Shown here: positions 1 through 10,322 of the stretch, in pieces
How positions within the stretch are numbered: position 1 is the stretch's first letter
How the letters are laid out: each line of letters starts with the position of its first letter
Origin: Mycetocola saprophilus
GTDB lineage: Bacteria > Actinomycetota > Actinomycetes > Actinomycetales > Microbacteriaceae
NCBI RefSeq assembly: GCF_000718085.1
Contig: NZ_JOEC01000001.1
Span: 992,001-1,056,000, forward strand
Direction: 5' to 3'
Length of the DNA stretch: 64,000 bases
Translations under genes and position numbers: made by a program
Notes under the pieces: generated by a model
The model's database searches: none
What the model was told of the DNA's origin: nothing
What the model saw: the letters and a program-made list of their open reading frames with translations, nothing else

Positions 1-628
1 CGATGTCATCGGAGAGGTCCATGACCTGCGCCTCGATGCAGCGGCGGCGATCCGGTGCCCCGGCGCGCAGCCACTCAAACGCCGCCGAGTCCTCGTCGAA
101 GAACCCGTACTTGGCGCGCCCGCCGGGGTCGGCGACCGCCTGCGCGGCGGGCCAGGGATACTTGCAGCTCGCGTCAAGGCTCGCCCGGGTGAGGTTCAGA
201 CCGTAGGCACGCCCATCCGCCCCAAAGACCTTGGGCTCAAGCCGGGTGAGAATGCGTAGGGTCTGCGCATTGCCCTCGAAGCCGCCGATCTGCTCGGACC
301 AGTCGTTGAGCGCACGCTCCCCGTTGTGCCCAAAGGGCGGGTGACCGAGGTCGTGGGCGAGGCAGGCGGTGTCCACCACGTCCGGGTCGAGGCCCAGGGC
401 AAGTCCCAGCTCACGACCAACCTGGGCGACCTCGAGTGAGTGGGTCAACCGGTTGCGGGCGAAGTCCAGCCCCGCGGTGGGGCTCAGCACCTGGGTCTTT
501 GCGGCCAGGCGGCGCAGCGCGCTGGAGTGCAGCAGGCGCGCGCGGTCGCGGGCAAAGTTGGATCGGTGCGACTTATGGGTCTCGGGGAACCACCGCTCGG
601 TGTCGGCGGCCGAGTAGCCGCTATCCAC
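1..628 (-). CDS. dgt: dGTP triphosphohydrolase-like protein (partial, runs off left edge)
   Basis: HD-domain deoxynucleoside triphosphate triphosphohydrolase, which in known relatives cuts dGTP (or other dNTPs) to the deoxynucleoside and tripolyphosphate in the cytosol. The first 209 residues are visible. The metal site is intact: [10 protein letters not shown] (H63), then [13 protein letters not shown] (H92-D93, H96, H101). The N-terminus matches family members that open with ...[10 protein letters not shown]. The GTG start at 628 overlaps the dusB stop by 8 bp and has GGAG 9 nt upstream inside dusB, so the two genes are probably co-translated. dusB-dgt adjacency is common in actinobacteria. 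Substrate choice cannot be read from the sequence. Confidence 0.93.
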   Translation of the reverse strand, partial: MDSGYSAADTERWFPETHKSHRSNFARDRARLLHSSALRRLAAKTQVLSPTAGLDFARNRLTHSLEVAQVGRELGLALGLDPDVVDTACLAHDLGHPPFGHNGERALNDWSEQIGGFEGNAQTLRILTRLEPKVFGADGRAYGLNLTRASLDASCKYPWPAAQAVADPGGRAKYGFFDEDSAAFEWLRAGAPDRRRCIEAQVMDLSDDI

Positions 629-1775
629 CGCTGGTGTCTCCGGCACCCTCGGTCAGGCGCTCACGCTGGTCGCCCTCAAGCTCGCGCGAGTTCAGCCAGT
701 TTTCCGGCAGCACCACACGCTTGGGGCTTCCGGCACGGCCTCGCTGACCCTCGGCACCCTCGGTCGGATACGGGGCATCGCCAAGGCGCTCAACCAGCTC
801 ATCCACCTCGGCGAGGCTCGACACCAGCGCCAGGGCGCTGCGAATCTCGCTGCCCACCGGGTAGCCCTTGAAGTACCAGGCCACGTGCTTGCGGATGTCG
901 CGGCAGCCACGCTCCTCGCTCTCGAAGAACTCGGAGAGCAGTTCGGCGTGACGACGGAAGGCCTGCGCCACCAGGGCCAGATTGGGGCGGTGGCGCTCCT
1001 CGGAGCCGGTGAACGCGGCGGCCAGGTCGCCGAACAGCCACGGCCGTCCGAGGCAACCGCGACCCACCACGACGCCGTCGGCACCGGTCTCGCGCATCAT
1101 CCGCGGGCCGTCTTCGCCGCTCCAGATATCTCCGTTGCCGAGCACCGGGATGCTAGTCACGGTTTCCTTGAGTCGAGCGATCGCCGACCAGTCGGCCTGA
1201 CCGGAGTAAAACTCGCTCGCGGTACGGCCGTGCAGCGCGACGGCCGAGGCACCGGCGGCCTCGGCGATCCGGCCGGCATCAAGATAGGTGAGGTGCTCGG
1301 GGTCGATGCCCTTGCGCATCTTCACGGTGACCGGCAGGTCCCCGGCACCGCGCACGGCGGACTCGACGATGTCCTGGAACAGATCGAGCTTCCACGGCAG
1401 CGCAGAGCCGCCACCCTTGCGGGTGACCTTGGGGACCGGGCAGCCAAAGTTGAGGTCGACGTGGTCGGCGAGGCCCTCATCGTTGAGGATCCGCACGGCC
1501 TTATAGACGGTCGGGGCATCCACGCCGTACAGCTGAATGCTGCGGGTCTTCTCGGACGGATGGTGGGCGATCAGCCGCATCGTCTCGGGGGTGCGCTCGA
1601 CCAGGGCACGCGCGGTAATCATCTCGCTGACGTACAGGCCGGCACCGTATTCACGACACAGCCGGCGGAACGCGGTGTTGGTAATTCCGGCCATCGGCGC
1701 GAGAACCACGGGCACGTCGAGGGTCAGGCTGCCGATACGCAGCGCGGGGGCGGGAGCAACAACTGAAGTGGACAT
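621..1775 (-). CDS. dusB: tRNA-dihydrouridine synthase
   Basis: FMN-dependent TIM-barrel enzyme that reduces uridine to dihydrouridine in tRNA. The 384 residues carry the Dus signature: [14 protein letters not shown] near residue 25, [15 protein letters not shown] with the catalytic Cys112, [19 protein letters not shown], and [15 protein letters not shown] for FMN phosphate binding. The ATG at 1775 is preferred over an in-frame upstream start at 1835 because the protein then begins just before the barrel and GGGAG lies 11 nt upstream. Family assignment is secure. The B-type (NifR3-like) label follows overall similarity, and the exact uridine positions modified are unknown. Confidence 0.93.
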   Translation of the reverse strand: MSTSVVAPAPALRIGSLTLDVPVVLAPMAGITNTAFRRLCREYGAGLYVSEMITARALVERTPETMRLIAHHPSEKTRSIQLYGVDAPTVYKAVRILNDEGLADHVDLNFGCPVPKVTRKGGGSALPWKLDLFQDIVESAVRGAGDLPVTVKMRKGIDPEHLTYLDAGRIAEAAGASAVALHGRTASEFYSGQADWSAIARLKETVTSIPVLGNGDIWSGEDGPRMMRETGADGVVVGRGCLGRPWLFGDLAAAFTGSEERHRPNLALVAQAFRRHAELLSEFFESEERGCRDIRKHVAWYFKGYPVGSEIRSALALVSSLAEVDELVERLGDAPYPTEGAEGQRGRAGSPKRVVLPENWLNSRELEGDQRERLTEGAGDTSGG

Positions 1776-1854
1776 CGCATCAATTCTCCCAGATGATCGC
1801 GCGCGCGGCGAACTCGAGGCCCGGGAGGCGGACATTTACCGTTCACAGCACGGA

Positions 1855-1860
1855 TATACT
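1855..1860 (+). promoter_or_regulatory. -10 element of the cyoE promoter
   Basis: TATACT stands 39 nt before the chosen ATG at 1899 in the divergent region between dusB and cyoE. No convincing -35 is seen. Transcription would start near 1867, which makes an in-frame TTG at 1866 an unlikely start and leaves a leader of about 30 nt carrying GGAG at 1884-1887. Confidence 0.45.
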
Positions 1861-1898
1861 GGAGTTTGCTATACGCGCTGATCGGAGCTTTTTCTCGT

Positions 1899-2852
1899 AT
1901 GACCCTGCACGGCCCCACCCCTGCTTTTCACGCCGGTTCCGATGGAACCGACGCGGCACTCGCATCTCGTGCCCAGGGGGGATCGTTCCGTGACCGGATC
2001 ACCCTCTACTACACGCTGACCAAGCCGGGGGTCCTCTACGGCAACGTGCTGACGGCCGCCGCCGGCTTCCTGCTGGCCGCCCGCGGGCAGGTGGATCTGT
2101 GGCTTTTCGCCGCGCTGATCATCGGTACGACCCTGGTGATCGCCGCCGCCTGTGTGCTGAACAACGTACTGGACCGCGATATCGACACCAAGATGGAACG
2201 CACCCGCAAGCGCGCCACCGTGAGCGGCGGCGTGGGGGTCCGCAATGCGGTGATCTTCACCATCGTCCTGTTTGTGGTGGGTAACGCGATGCTGATCGCC
2301 TGGACCAACTGGCTCGTGGTCGCCGTGGGTCTGGCCGGTTTTGTGGTCTACGTGGTCTTCTACGGCATGCTCTCCAAGCGCCTCTCGATCCACGGCACCC
2401 TGGTGGGCAGCGTCTCCGGCGCCGCGCCGATCCTCGCCGGATACGTGGGCGTGACCGGATCGATCGACGCCTCGGCGATCCTGGTCTTCGCGATGCTGTT
2501 CTTCTGGCAGATGCCCGAGTTCTACTCGATCGCCGTCTACCGTCGCGACGAGTATGCCGAGGCAGGTATCCCGGTAATCTCGGTGGTCAACGGGATCAAA
2601 AACACCAAGACGCAGATCTTCTGGTACACCCTGGCCTTCGTGGTCTCGACCCTGCTACTGCCGGTGTTTGGACACGTGGGGATCATCTACACCGTGGTCA
2701 TGGGTGCGCTGGGCCTCTACTGGCTCTGGATCGGGTTCCTCGGTTTCCGCGCCAAGGATGACGACGCCTGGGCTCACCGCATGTTCCGCTTCTCGCTGAT
2801 CATGATCTTGGCCCTGTGCCTGATGCTCTCGATCGGCCCGATCATCCCCTAG
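1899..2852 (+). CDS. cyoE: protoheme IX farnesyltransferase (heme O synthase), CyoE-type
   Basis: Integral membrane UbiA-family prenyltransferase that adds a farnesyl group to heme B to make heme O for heme-copper oxidases. The NxxxDxxxD prenyl-diphosphate motif is N88, D92, D96, followed by TKMERTRKR. The N-terminus (YYTLTKPGVLYGN, AAGFLLAARG) and the WQMPEFYSIAVYR segment resemble proteobacterial CyoE of bo3 quinol oxidase operons more than the usual actinobacterial CtaB (LTKPRVIELLL). There are 317 residues with about 9 hydrophobic segments and a 40-residue hydrophilic N-terminal extension. ATG 1899 was chosen over TTG 1866 because of GGAG spacing and the promoter position. No oxidase subunit gene is linked. 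Possibly acquired by transfer; this is inference. Confidence 0.88.
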   Translation: MTLHGPTPAFHAGSDGTDAALASRAQGGSFRDRITLYYTLTKPGVLYGNVLTAAAGFLLAARGQVDLWLFAALIIGTTLVIAAACVLNNVLDRDIDTKMERTRKRATVSGGVGVRNAVIFTIVLFVVGNAMLIAWTNWLVVAVGLAGFVVYVVFYGMLSKRLSIHGTLVGSVSGAAPILAGYVGVTGSIDASAILVFAMLFFWQMPEFYSIAVYRRDEYAEAGIPVISVVNGIKNTKTQIFWYTLAFVVSTLLLPVFGHVGIIYTVVMGALGLYWLWIGFLGFRAKDDDAWAHRMFRFSLIMILALCLMLSIGPIIP

Positions 2853-2862
2853 TTTTTGCGGC

Positions 2863-2900
2863 AAAAAGCCCCGCCCGGCGTAAACCGGGCGGGGCTTTTT
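2863..2900. terminator. bidirectional terminator between cyoE and uppS
   Basis: A perfect 16-bp inverted repeat (arms 2863-2878 and 2885-2900, loop of 6). It begins with A5 and ends with T5, so it gives a GC-rich hairpin plus U-tract on both strands. It lies between convergent cyoE and uppS. Confidence 0.93.
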
Positions 2901-2908
2901 CTTACCCG

Positions 2909-3712
2909 TTACGCCTGGGGGGCGTCGATCGCGCCGCCGAAGCGACGATCGCGGCCGATGTAGATCCCGATCGCCTCCCACAGCTGCTCGCGGGAGAAGT
3001 CGGGCCACAGGGTGTCCAGGAACACCATCTCCGCATAGGCCGACTGCCACAGCATGAAGTTCGAGGTGCGCTGCTCCCCCGAGCTACGCACAAACAGGTC
3101 CACATCCGGCATATCCGGGAGGTAGAGGTGCTTGGCGATAGTCTTCTCGGAGATGGAGCCGGGCTTGATCTTGCCCGCCTTCACGCCCTCGGCGATTTCC
3201 CGCACGGCATCGGCGATCTCGTTGCGACCCCCGTAGTTCACACACATGGTCAGGGTCAGCACGGAGTTAGATTTGGTCAGTTCCTCGGCGTACTTGAGCT
3301 CCTTGATGACCGACCCCCAGAGCTTGGGGGTGCGCCCGGCCCAGCGCACCCGCACGCCCCACTCGTTGAGCTGGTCGCGCCGACGGTGCAGCACGTCGCG
3401 GTTGAAGCCCATCAGGAAGCGCACCTCATCCGGGGAGCGTCGCCAGTTCTCGGTCGAGAAGGCGTACACCGAGAGGTGCTTCACGCCGGCCTGGATCGCG
3501 CCGGCCACAACATCGAGCAGCGCGGCCTCCCCCGCCTGGTGACCCTGGACCCGCGGCAGGCCACGGGCGTTCGCCCAGCGACCGTTGCCATCCATCACGA
3601 TGGCCACGTGCTCGGGCACCCCGGCCCGCGGGAACTCGGGCGGATAGATGCCGGTCCAGTCGATCGGGCGATACGGGACCGCGTCGCGGTGGGTAAAGGG
3701 CTTCGGGGTCAT
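2909..3712 (-). CDS. uppS: cis-prenyltransferase (undecaprenyl/decaprenyl diphosphate synthase)
   Basis: Condenses isopentenyl diphosphate onto an allylic primer to make the long Z-polyprenyl carrier used for cell-wall assembly. The 267 residues contain [12 protein letters not shown] with the catalytic Asp41, the [12 protein letters not shown] region, and the C-terminal [15 protein letters not shown] substrate-binding block. The ATG at 3712 overlaps the recO stop as ATGA, which fixes the start against longer upstream readings and implies translational coupling. The uppS-recO pair is the usual actinobacterial order. Chain length (C50 or C55) cannot be told from sequence. Confidence 0.94.
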   Translation of the reverse strand: MTPKPFTHRDAVPYRPIDWTGIYPPEFPRAGVPEHVAIVMDGNGRWANARGLPRVQGHQAGEAALLDVVAGAIQAGVKHLSVYAFSTENWRRSPDEVRFLMGFNRDVLHRRRDQLNEWGVRVRWAGRTPKLWGSVIKELKYAEELTKSNSVLTLTMCVNYGGRNEIADAVREIAEGVKAGKIKPGSISEKTIAKHLYLPDMPDVDLFVRSSGEQRTSNFMLWQSAYAEMVFLDTLWPDFSREQLWEAIGIYIGRDRRFGGAIDAPQA

Positions 3713-4503
3713 GCGGTGGCCTTCGGCTCGGGAACGGACGGGGGCGTGGACTGCGGCACGGCCGCGACGGTGTGAGCCTGGGATCCGTCCAGGTGGTCGA
3801 GGGAGCGGAGGCTGCGATCCAGGTGCCACTGGGCGTAGGCGGCGACGATGCCGCTGGCGCGCTTTTGTACCTGCTCGGGGACATCCTCGGTGAGGTCCCA
3901 AGCCCCGGCGAGGAGCGCGATCAGGAGCTCACGGGTGGCATCATCGAGGATCGCGGCACCCTGCGGGGCGCAGTCGGAGCACACGGCGCCACCCACCTGC
4001 ACCATCACACGGGCGTGCGGGCCGGGACGACCACAGCGGGCACAGTCTTGGAAGCTCGGTGCCCAGCCGGCAATCGAGAGGGCGCGCAGCAGGTAGGAAT
4101 CCAGGGTCAGCGTGGGGCTGTGTTCGCCGCGAGAGAGGGAGCGGAGGGCACCCACCAGCAGCAGATATTGGCGCTGAGCCGGATCGGTTTCGGTCAGCCG
4201 GTCGGCCGCCTCCACCATCGCGGTCGCGGTGGTGTAAAGCGCATAGTCGGCCACGATGGGGGCACCATAGGAGCCGAGGGTTTCGGCCTGGCTGATGGTG
4301 TCGAGGGTGCGACCCTCATAAAACTGAATGTCGGCCACCATAAACGGTTCGAGCCGGGCACCAAACTTCGAGCCCACCTTGCGCACCCCCTTGGCGACCG
4401 CGCGAACCTTCCCGTTATTGCGGGTCAGCAGCGTACAGATACGGTCGGCCTCGCCCAGCTTATGGGTGCGCAGAACCACTGCCTCATCACGGTAAATTGC
4501 CAC
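3709..4503 (-). CDS. recO: DNA repair protein RecO
   Basis: Recombination mediator that helps load RecA on SSB-coated DNA in the RecF pathway. The 264 residues show the N-terminal OB-fold ([19 protein letters not shown]), a helical core, and a four-Cys zinc knuckle CARCGRPG...CSDC near residues 150-175. The C-terminal 25 residues are Pro/Ser-rich. The GTG at 4503 lacks a Shine-Dalgarno site but sits exactly 6 nt after GATAAT, suggesting a leaderless mRNA. Followed by uppS with a 4-bp overlap. Confidence 0.94.
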   Translation of the reverse strand: MAIYRDEAVVLRTHKLGEADRICTLLTRNNGKVRAVAKGVRKVGSKFGARLEPFMVADIQFYEGRTLDTISQAETLGSYGAPIVADYALYTTATAMVEAADRLTETDPAQRQYLLLVGALRSLSRGEHSPTLTLDSYLLRALSIAGWAPSFQDCARCGRPGPHARVMVQVGGAVCSDCAPQGAAILDDATRELLIALLAGAWDLTEDVPEQVQKRASGIVAAYAQWHLDRSLRSLDHLDGSQAHTVAAVPQSTPPSVPEPKATA

Positions 4504-4509
4504 ACCCCT

Positions 4510-4515
4510 ATTATC
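4510..4515 (-). promoter_or_regulatory. -10 box of a leaderless recO promoter
   Basis: GATAAT on the minus strand, then six bases, then the GTG start of recO. The predicted transcription start coincides with the start codon. A weak TTCGCC lies further upstream. Confidence 0.5.
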
Positions 4516-4641
4516 CGCTACGCCGGTGACACCGGGCGAACCGGGCGGCCGTGTTCGGTTGATCCTCCCAGGATGACCCGGGCGGCGTCATGCGCGTCGT
4601 GTCCACTGGAATCCGGGCGAAACTGCGTGTTAGATGGGGAT

Positions 4642-5385
4642 GTGACCCCTCTGTTTGTGATCCCCCTGTGGCTGGACCTGACCGCCGTCGCCATCGGCGC
4701 GGTGCAGGGCGCGATGTTCGCGGCACGCTTCCGGGAGAATCGCCTGGATCTCCTCGGGGTCGCGATCATCGGTCTGGTGATCGGCCTCGGCGGCGGTCTT
4801 GCCCGCGACATCCTGATCAACCAGGTTCCCGCCGCACTCTCGACCAACTGGTATCTGCTGACCGCCACGGGTGCGGCGTTTGTGGGCATGCTGCTGCTGC
4901 GCGTGTTCACCCGGATGAATGCCATCATCATCACCCTCGATGCGCTGACCATCGGCATGTTTGCGGCGATCGGGTGCGCCAAGGCGGTGGCCGCCGGGCT
5001 CCCCGAGGTTCCCGCGGTATTTGTCGGGGTCATCTCGGCGGTGGGCGGATCGGTGGTGCGCGACATGATGCTCAACCTGCCGATAGCACTGATGCACGTG
5101 GGCTCACTCTACGCGGTGGCTGCCGGCGCGGGCACGATCTTCATGCTCGCGGCCATGCACCTCGAGGTGCCGATCGTCTGGGCAGCGGTGGGCTGCGTAC
5201 TGATCACCACGATGGTGCGCCTGCTCTCGGTCCGCTTCGGCTGGAGCCTGCCCGAACAGCGCGCGCTCAGCTCCTGGGCCACCTGGCGTCGCCGCGACTC
5301 GGACGCCTCGGGTGCCGGCGCTGCCCTGGGCACCGGCCCGCGCGACTCGGGCTGGCGTCGCTGGCTTCCCCGCATCCGCCGCTAA
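4642..5385 (+). CDS. TRIC (UPF0126) family cation-channel-like membrane protein
   Basis: About seven hydrophobic segments in two repeats, each with the family signature of a Gly run followed by Arg-Asp: GLGGGLARDILI near residue 52 and AVGGSVVRDMML near residue 137. Bacterial TRIC homologues are trimeric monovalent cation channels; the role here is not established. The tail after residue 215 is hydrophilic and rich in Arg/Gly. Two starts are possible, GTG 4642 (chosen; TTAGAT lies 6 nt upstream) and GTG 4627. Transcribed divergently from recO and convergently to leuA. 247 residues. Confidence 0.82.
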   Translation: MTPLFVIPLWLDLTAVAIGAVQGAMFAARFRENRLDLLGVAIIGLVIGLGGGLARDILINQVPAALSTNWYLLTATGAAFVGMLLLRVFTRMNAIIITLDALTIGMFAAIGCAKAVAAGLPEVPAVFVGVISAVGGSVVRDMMLNLPIALMHVGSLYAVAAGAGTIFMLAAMHLEVPIVWAAVGCVLITTMVRLLSVRFGWSLPEQRALSSWATWRRRDSDASGAGAALGTGPRDSGWRRWLPRIRR

Positions 5386-5401
5386 CCTTTTCCCCGAAAC
5401 G

Positions 5402-5434
5402 CCACGGGCCCGCACGATGTGTGCGGGCCCGTGG
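5402..5434. terminator. hairpin between TRIC gene and leuA
   Basis: A perfect 14-bp GC-rich inverted repeat (arms 5402-5415 and 5421-5434, 5-nt loop) between two convergent genes. There is no T-run on either side, so it may work as an actinobacterial U-less terminator. Confidence 0.75.
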
Positions 5435-5448
5435 TGTGAGGGTGGAGG

Positions 5449-7272
<1,824 letters not shown>

Positions 7273-7289
<17 letters not shown>

Positions 7290-7317
7290 AGCTAAGGAGC
7301 AGACCCGCAAAGAACAC
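7273..7317 (-). CDS. leuL: leuA leader peptide, 14 residues with Leu-Leu-Leu
   Basis: Reads (fM)FFAGLLLSCRDEA then TAG: a GTG start with three consecutive leucine codons CTG CTC CTT at residues 6-8. It ends inside the loop of the leader hairpin, 63 nt before the leuA start. The GTG lies exactly 6 nt after the extended -10 TGGTACTGT, so the mRNA is probably leaderless and the peptide is translated from its first base. Leu-rich leader peptides before leuA are known in actinobacteria. It is identified here by codon content, the hairpin overlap and the promoter. Confidence 0.78.
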
Positions 7318-7323
7318 GCTTAC

Positions 7324-7329
7324 ACAGTA
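7324..7329 (-). promoter_or_regulatory. extended -10 promoter of the leuL-leuA unit
   Basis: TACTGT preceded by TGG (extended -10). Six bases separate it from the GTG of the leader peptide. No good -35 is seen, as expected for an extended -10 promoter. Confidence 0.55.
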
Positions 7330-7356
7330 CCACCAAAACGCCACGCCCCGAGACAC

Positions 7357-7393
7357 CCGTACCCCGAATGACACGCGGTCGTTCGGGGTACGG
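7357..7393 (-). terminator. terminator of the ABC importer operon
   Basis: Inverted repeat with 16-bp arms (7357-7372 and 7378-7393, one G-U type mismatch, 5-nt loop), 10 bases after the ATPase gene stop. No U-tract follows. It separates the importer operon from the leuA promoter. Confidence 0.75.
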
Positions 7394-7402
7394 ACGTCTG
7401 GC

Positions 7403-8575
7403 TTAGACGTGTCGATCGGCCTTGGGAAGCAGCCATCCGCGGTCCTGAGCAATACTGACCCGCACAAAATCCATCGGGTGCAGAATCTCCTCGACCGCCG
7501 GGTCGAACACCGAGGCAACCACGGTCCCCGAATCGGTTTCAATCTCGTATTCGACGCTTTCACCATGGAAGATGGTGGTGAGCACTCGGCCGATGTTACC
7601 GTTGACTTCCTCCGCTACAACCGGCCCCGAGAGCCGCACCGATTCGGGTCGGATCATCAGTAGCACCTCGGTGTCGATGCCAACACTCTCTCGGCAGGCG
7701 GTATCAAATTCCTCGCCCAGCACGAGAACCCGCGCTCGACCACCGCTCGGCTCGGCGAGAACCGTTGCGTCCAGGAAGGTGGCTCGGCCGATGAAGTCGG
7801 CTACAAAGACCGTGGCCGGGCGTCGGTACACTTCCTCGGGCAGTCCCACCTGTTCGATCCGACCCCGGTTCATGACCACGATCCGGTCAGAGAGCGTCAT
7901 CGCCTCATCCTGATCGTGGGTGACAAAGATGCTGGTAATCCCCAACCGGCGCTGCAGGCGTCGAATCTCATTACGCATCAGCACCCGCAGCTTGGCATCG
8001 AGATTGGACAGCGGCTCATCAAAAAGCAACACCTTCGGCCGCATCACCAGCGCCCGGGCCAGGGCCACCCGCTGCTGCTGTCCCCCGGAGAGCTGATGGG
8101 GCGCACGGTCGGCATAGTTCATCAGGTTCATGATGGTCAGTACCGTGTCCACCTCCTCGTTCAGGCGCTTTGCCGGCGTGCGCTTGAGCTTGAGGCCGTA
8201 TGCGACGTTTTCGCGCACCGAGAGATGAGGGAACAGGGCGTAGGACTGGAAAACCATTGACATCGGCCGCTGATTGGGGAGGACCTGAATCATGTCGGTC
8301 CCATCGAGCTCCAACGAACCCGAGGTGGGCTCCTCGAATCCGGCGATCATGCGCAGGGTCGAGGTTTTCCCGCATCCAGAGGGACCCAGGAGGGTGATGA
8401 ACTCCCCCGGTTTGATATCCAGCGTGACCGAATCCACGGCCAACGGATCCCGCGGCTTAGAACCGTAACGCTTGGTGAGGTTGGTGAGGGTGATACGTCC
8501 CGAGCCGGAGCCGGATTCGGGACCTACGGCTGTAATGAGGGCATCGGTGTCGTCAACGACGGTGTGTGCGACCAC
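7403..8575 (-). CDS. ABC importer ATPase (Fe3+/polyamine/phospho-compound type)
   Basis: Nucleotide-binding subunit of the importer encoded with the two genes upstream. Walker A GPSGCGKTST, Q-loop FQSYALFPHL, signature LSGGQQQR, Walker B VLLFDEP, switch His in VTHDQDEA. After residue 260 a TOBE-type regulatory domain follows, giving 390 residues, the usual PotA/FbpC length. The GTG start overlaps the permease gene by 23 bp with AGGTGA upstream. The first 25 residues are an unstructured Ser/Gly-rich extension. The family covers ferric iron, spermidine, thiamine, 2-aminoethylphosphonate and sugar-phosphate importers, so the substrate is open. Confidence 0.88.
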   Translation of the reverse strand: MVAHTVVDDTDALITAVGPESGSGSGRITLTNLTKRYGSKPRDPLAVDSVTLDIKPGEFITLLGPSGCGKTSTLRMIAGFEEPTSGSLELDGTDMIQVLPNQRPMSMVFQSYALFPHLSVRENVAYGLKLKRTPAKRLNEEVDTVLTIMNLMNYADRAPHQLSGGQQQRVALARALVMRPKVLLFDEPLSNLDAKLRVLMRNEIRRLQRRLGITSIFVTHDQDEAMTLSDRIVVMNRGRIEQVGLPEEVYRRPATVFVADFIGRATFLDATVLAEPSGGRARVLVLGEEFDTACRESVGIDTEVLLMIRPESVRLSGPVVAEEVNGNIGRVLTTIFHGESVEYEIETDSGTVVASVFDPAVEEILHPMDFVRVSIAQDRGWLLPKADRHV

Positions 8576-10307
8576 GGAAGATCACCTTTCGAACAAGAAG
8601 ATTGAGAACAAGAATGAGGCTGAGCACGATGATGATGAGGACGGTGCAGTAGGCGAATGCGTTGCCAAAACGGCCGGAGTCCACCTCGGCCAGGATCTGC
8701 GAGGTCATGATCTTGATGCCCGGAGTCGTGAGGAACACGATCGGTGAGAGCGTGGTCATCGACCGCGCGAAAGCGTAGGTGAGACCGGAGACCAGGGCCG
8801 ATTGAATCAGGGGCAGCGTCACCGTGCGGAAGGTGGTGCCCGATCCGGCGCCGAGGGAGGTAGAGGCCTCCTCGATGGCCGGATGAATCTGGTTCAAGGC
8901 GGCTATACCGGCGCGCTGGCCCGAGGGCAGGGACCGGGTGATGTACACCATGACGATTGCAATTCCACCGGAGAAGGCTGCCGTTCCGCCGGCCAAGGCC
9001 GGCAGGATCTGAAGACCAAAGATCGTGGTGGGAGTGATGTAACTGAGCGCATACCCGATGCCGAGCACGGTGCCCGGTACCGCGAGTCCCAGCATGCCCA
9101 CAAAGTCCAGCAGCCCCGAGGTGCGGCGCAGCTTTCTCACCACAAGCCAGGCAATCAGCATGCCGAGTACCCCGGCGATCGGAGCGGCAATGAGCGCCAG
9201 GCTGGCCGTGTCAATCATGGCCTTGGACCCCAGCCCGGTGAGGACAAACTGGAAGTGCTCCAGGGTAAACGCATTATTCACTCCGGGGACCTTCATGAAG
9301 CCTCCGGCCAGCACCGTGAGATAGATCGTGATGATCAGGGCGCTGATTACCCCCACGATGGCAAGCACCGGAATGCGAATGCTGCGGGCGGTGATCTGCT
9401 CGGTGTGCCCGGTGGGCTTGCCCGTGACGGTCACCACGCTGCGCTTGGACACCCAGTATCGCTGGACCAGGAACACCAGCAGGGCGGGCAGCAGAATCGT
9501 AAGCGAATAGGCAGCGCCGGCGCTGGTGTTGTAGTCACCGGTCACCGCCAGATAGGCGCGGGAGGCCAGGACCGTGTAGTCCCCACCCAGAACCAGCGGG
9601 TTTGCCAGATCGGCAATAGATTCGACAAAGAGCAGCAGGAAGGAACCGGCAAAACCGGGTACCAGCATGGGTACCGTTACCGAGAAAAACACCCGCAGCT
9701 TATTGGCGCCCAGACTCGACGCGGCCTCATCGAGGCTGGGATCCAGACTCTCCAGCATCCCGCGGAAGTTCATATAGGCAACCGGGAAAAACGAGAGCGA
9801 CAGGACCAACACGAGTCCGGGCAGCCCGTAGATATCGCCCTTGATCCCGAACAGCCCATTGCTAATGGCACCGTTGCGTCCAAACAGGGTGATCACCGCG
9901 GTTGCAACGGCGAAGGGCGGGGCCACGATGGGAACCATGGCCAGCAGATGGAGTAATTTCTTCCCGCGAAACTGAATCCGCGTTTGAGCATAGGCGAACA
10001 AAAAACCGATCAGGGTTCCGGTGACACCGACGATCAGGCCCAACACCAGGGTGTTGAGCACGATGCGATGGTTGGCGGGCTCGGTGACGATTCGGCCCAG
10101 CACCGCGAGGCCGTCGGGAGCAAACGCGGCCGACAATAGGCTCACTACCGGATAGCCGATCAGGAGTAACAGAATCAGCGCTACGGCCGATCCCAAAATG
10201 ATCACGCTGCGATCGGCACGGGCACGGGTACGTTTGGGCGGAGAAATCCGGGCGCTCGCGGCGGGCGGGAGGAGCCCACCCGCCGCGGGGGTCAGTGTTG
10301 TTGTCAT
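8553..10307 (-). CDS. fused two-domain ABC permease (FbpB type)
   Basis: 584 residues holding two complete binding-protein-dependent permease domains, together about 12 membrane segments. Each half has an EAA loop that docks on the ATPase: EAASSLGANKLRVFFS in the first half and EEASTSLGAGSGTTFR in the second. Such fused permeases are typical of FbpB/SfuB-like ferric iron importers and of 2-aminoethylphosphonate or sugar-phosphate relatives. A hydrophilic, Arg-rich 35-residue N-terminus precedes the first membrane segment. It lies between the binding protein gene (15-bp gap) and the ATPase gene (overlap), so it is one operon. Confidence 0.9.
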   Translation of the reverse strand: MTTTLTPAAGGLLPPAASARISPPKRTRARADRSVIILGSAVALILLLLIGYPVVSLLSAAFAPDGLAVLGRIVTEPANHRIVLNTLVLGLIVGVTGTLIGFLFAYAQTRIQFRGKKLLHLLAMVPIVAPPFAVATAVITLFGRNGAISNGLFGIKGDIYGLPGLVLVLSLSFFPVAYMNFRGMLESLDPSLDEAASSLGANKLRVFFSVTVPMLVPGFAGSFLLLFVESIADLANPLVLGGDYTVLASRAYLAVTGDYNTSAGAAYSLTILLPALLVFLVQRYWVSKRSVVTVTGKPTGHTEQITARSIRIPVLAIVGVISALIITIYLTVLAGGFMKVPGVNNAFTLEHFQFVLTGLGSKAMIDTASLALIAAPIAGVLGMLIAWLVVRKLRRTSGLLDFVGMLGLAVPGTVLGIGYALSYITPTTIFGLQILPALAGGTAAFSGGIAIVMVYITRSLPSGQRAGIAALNQIHPAIEEASTSLGAGSGTTFRTVTLPLIQSALVSGLTYAFARSMTTLSPIVFLTTPGIKIMTSQILAEVDSGRFGNAFAYCTVLIIIVLSLILVLNLLVRKVIFRGRTHRR

Positions 10308-10322
10308 GGTGATTCCGGGCGA

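Noticed and set aside
1866..1898. TTG start giving CyoE eleven extra residues
   Set aside because: It coincides with the predicted transcription start and has GGAG only one base away; the ATG at 1899 has a better placed site.
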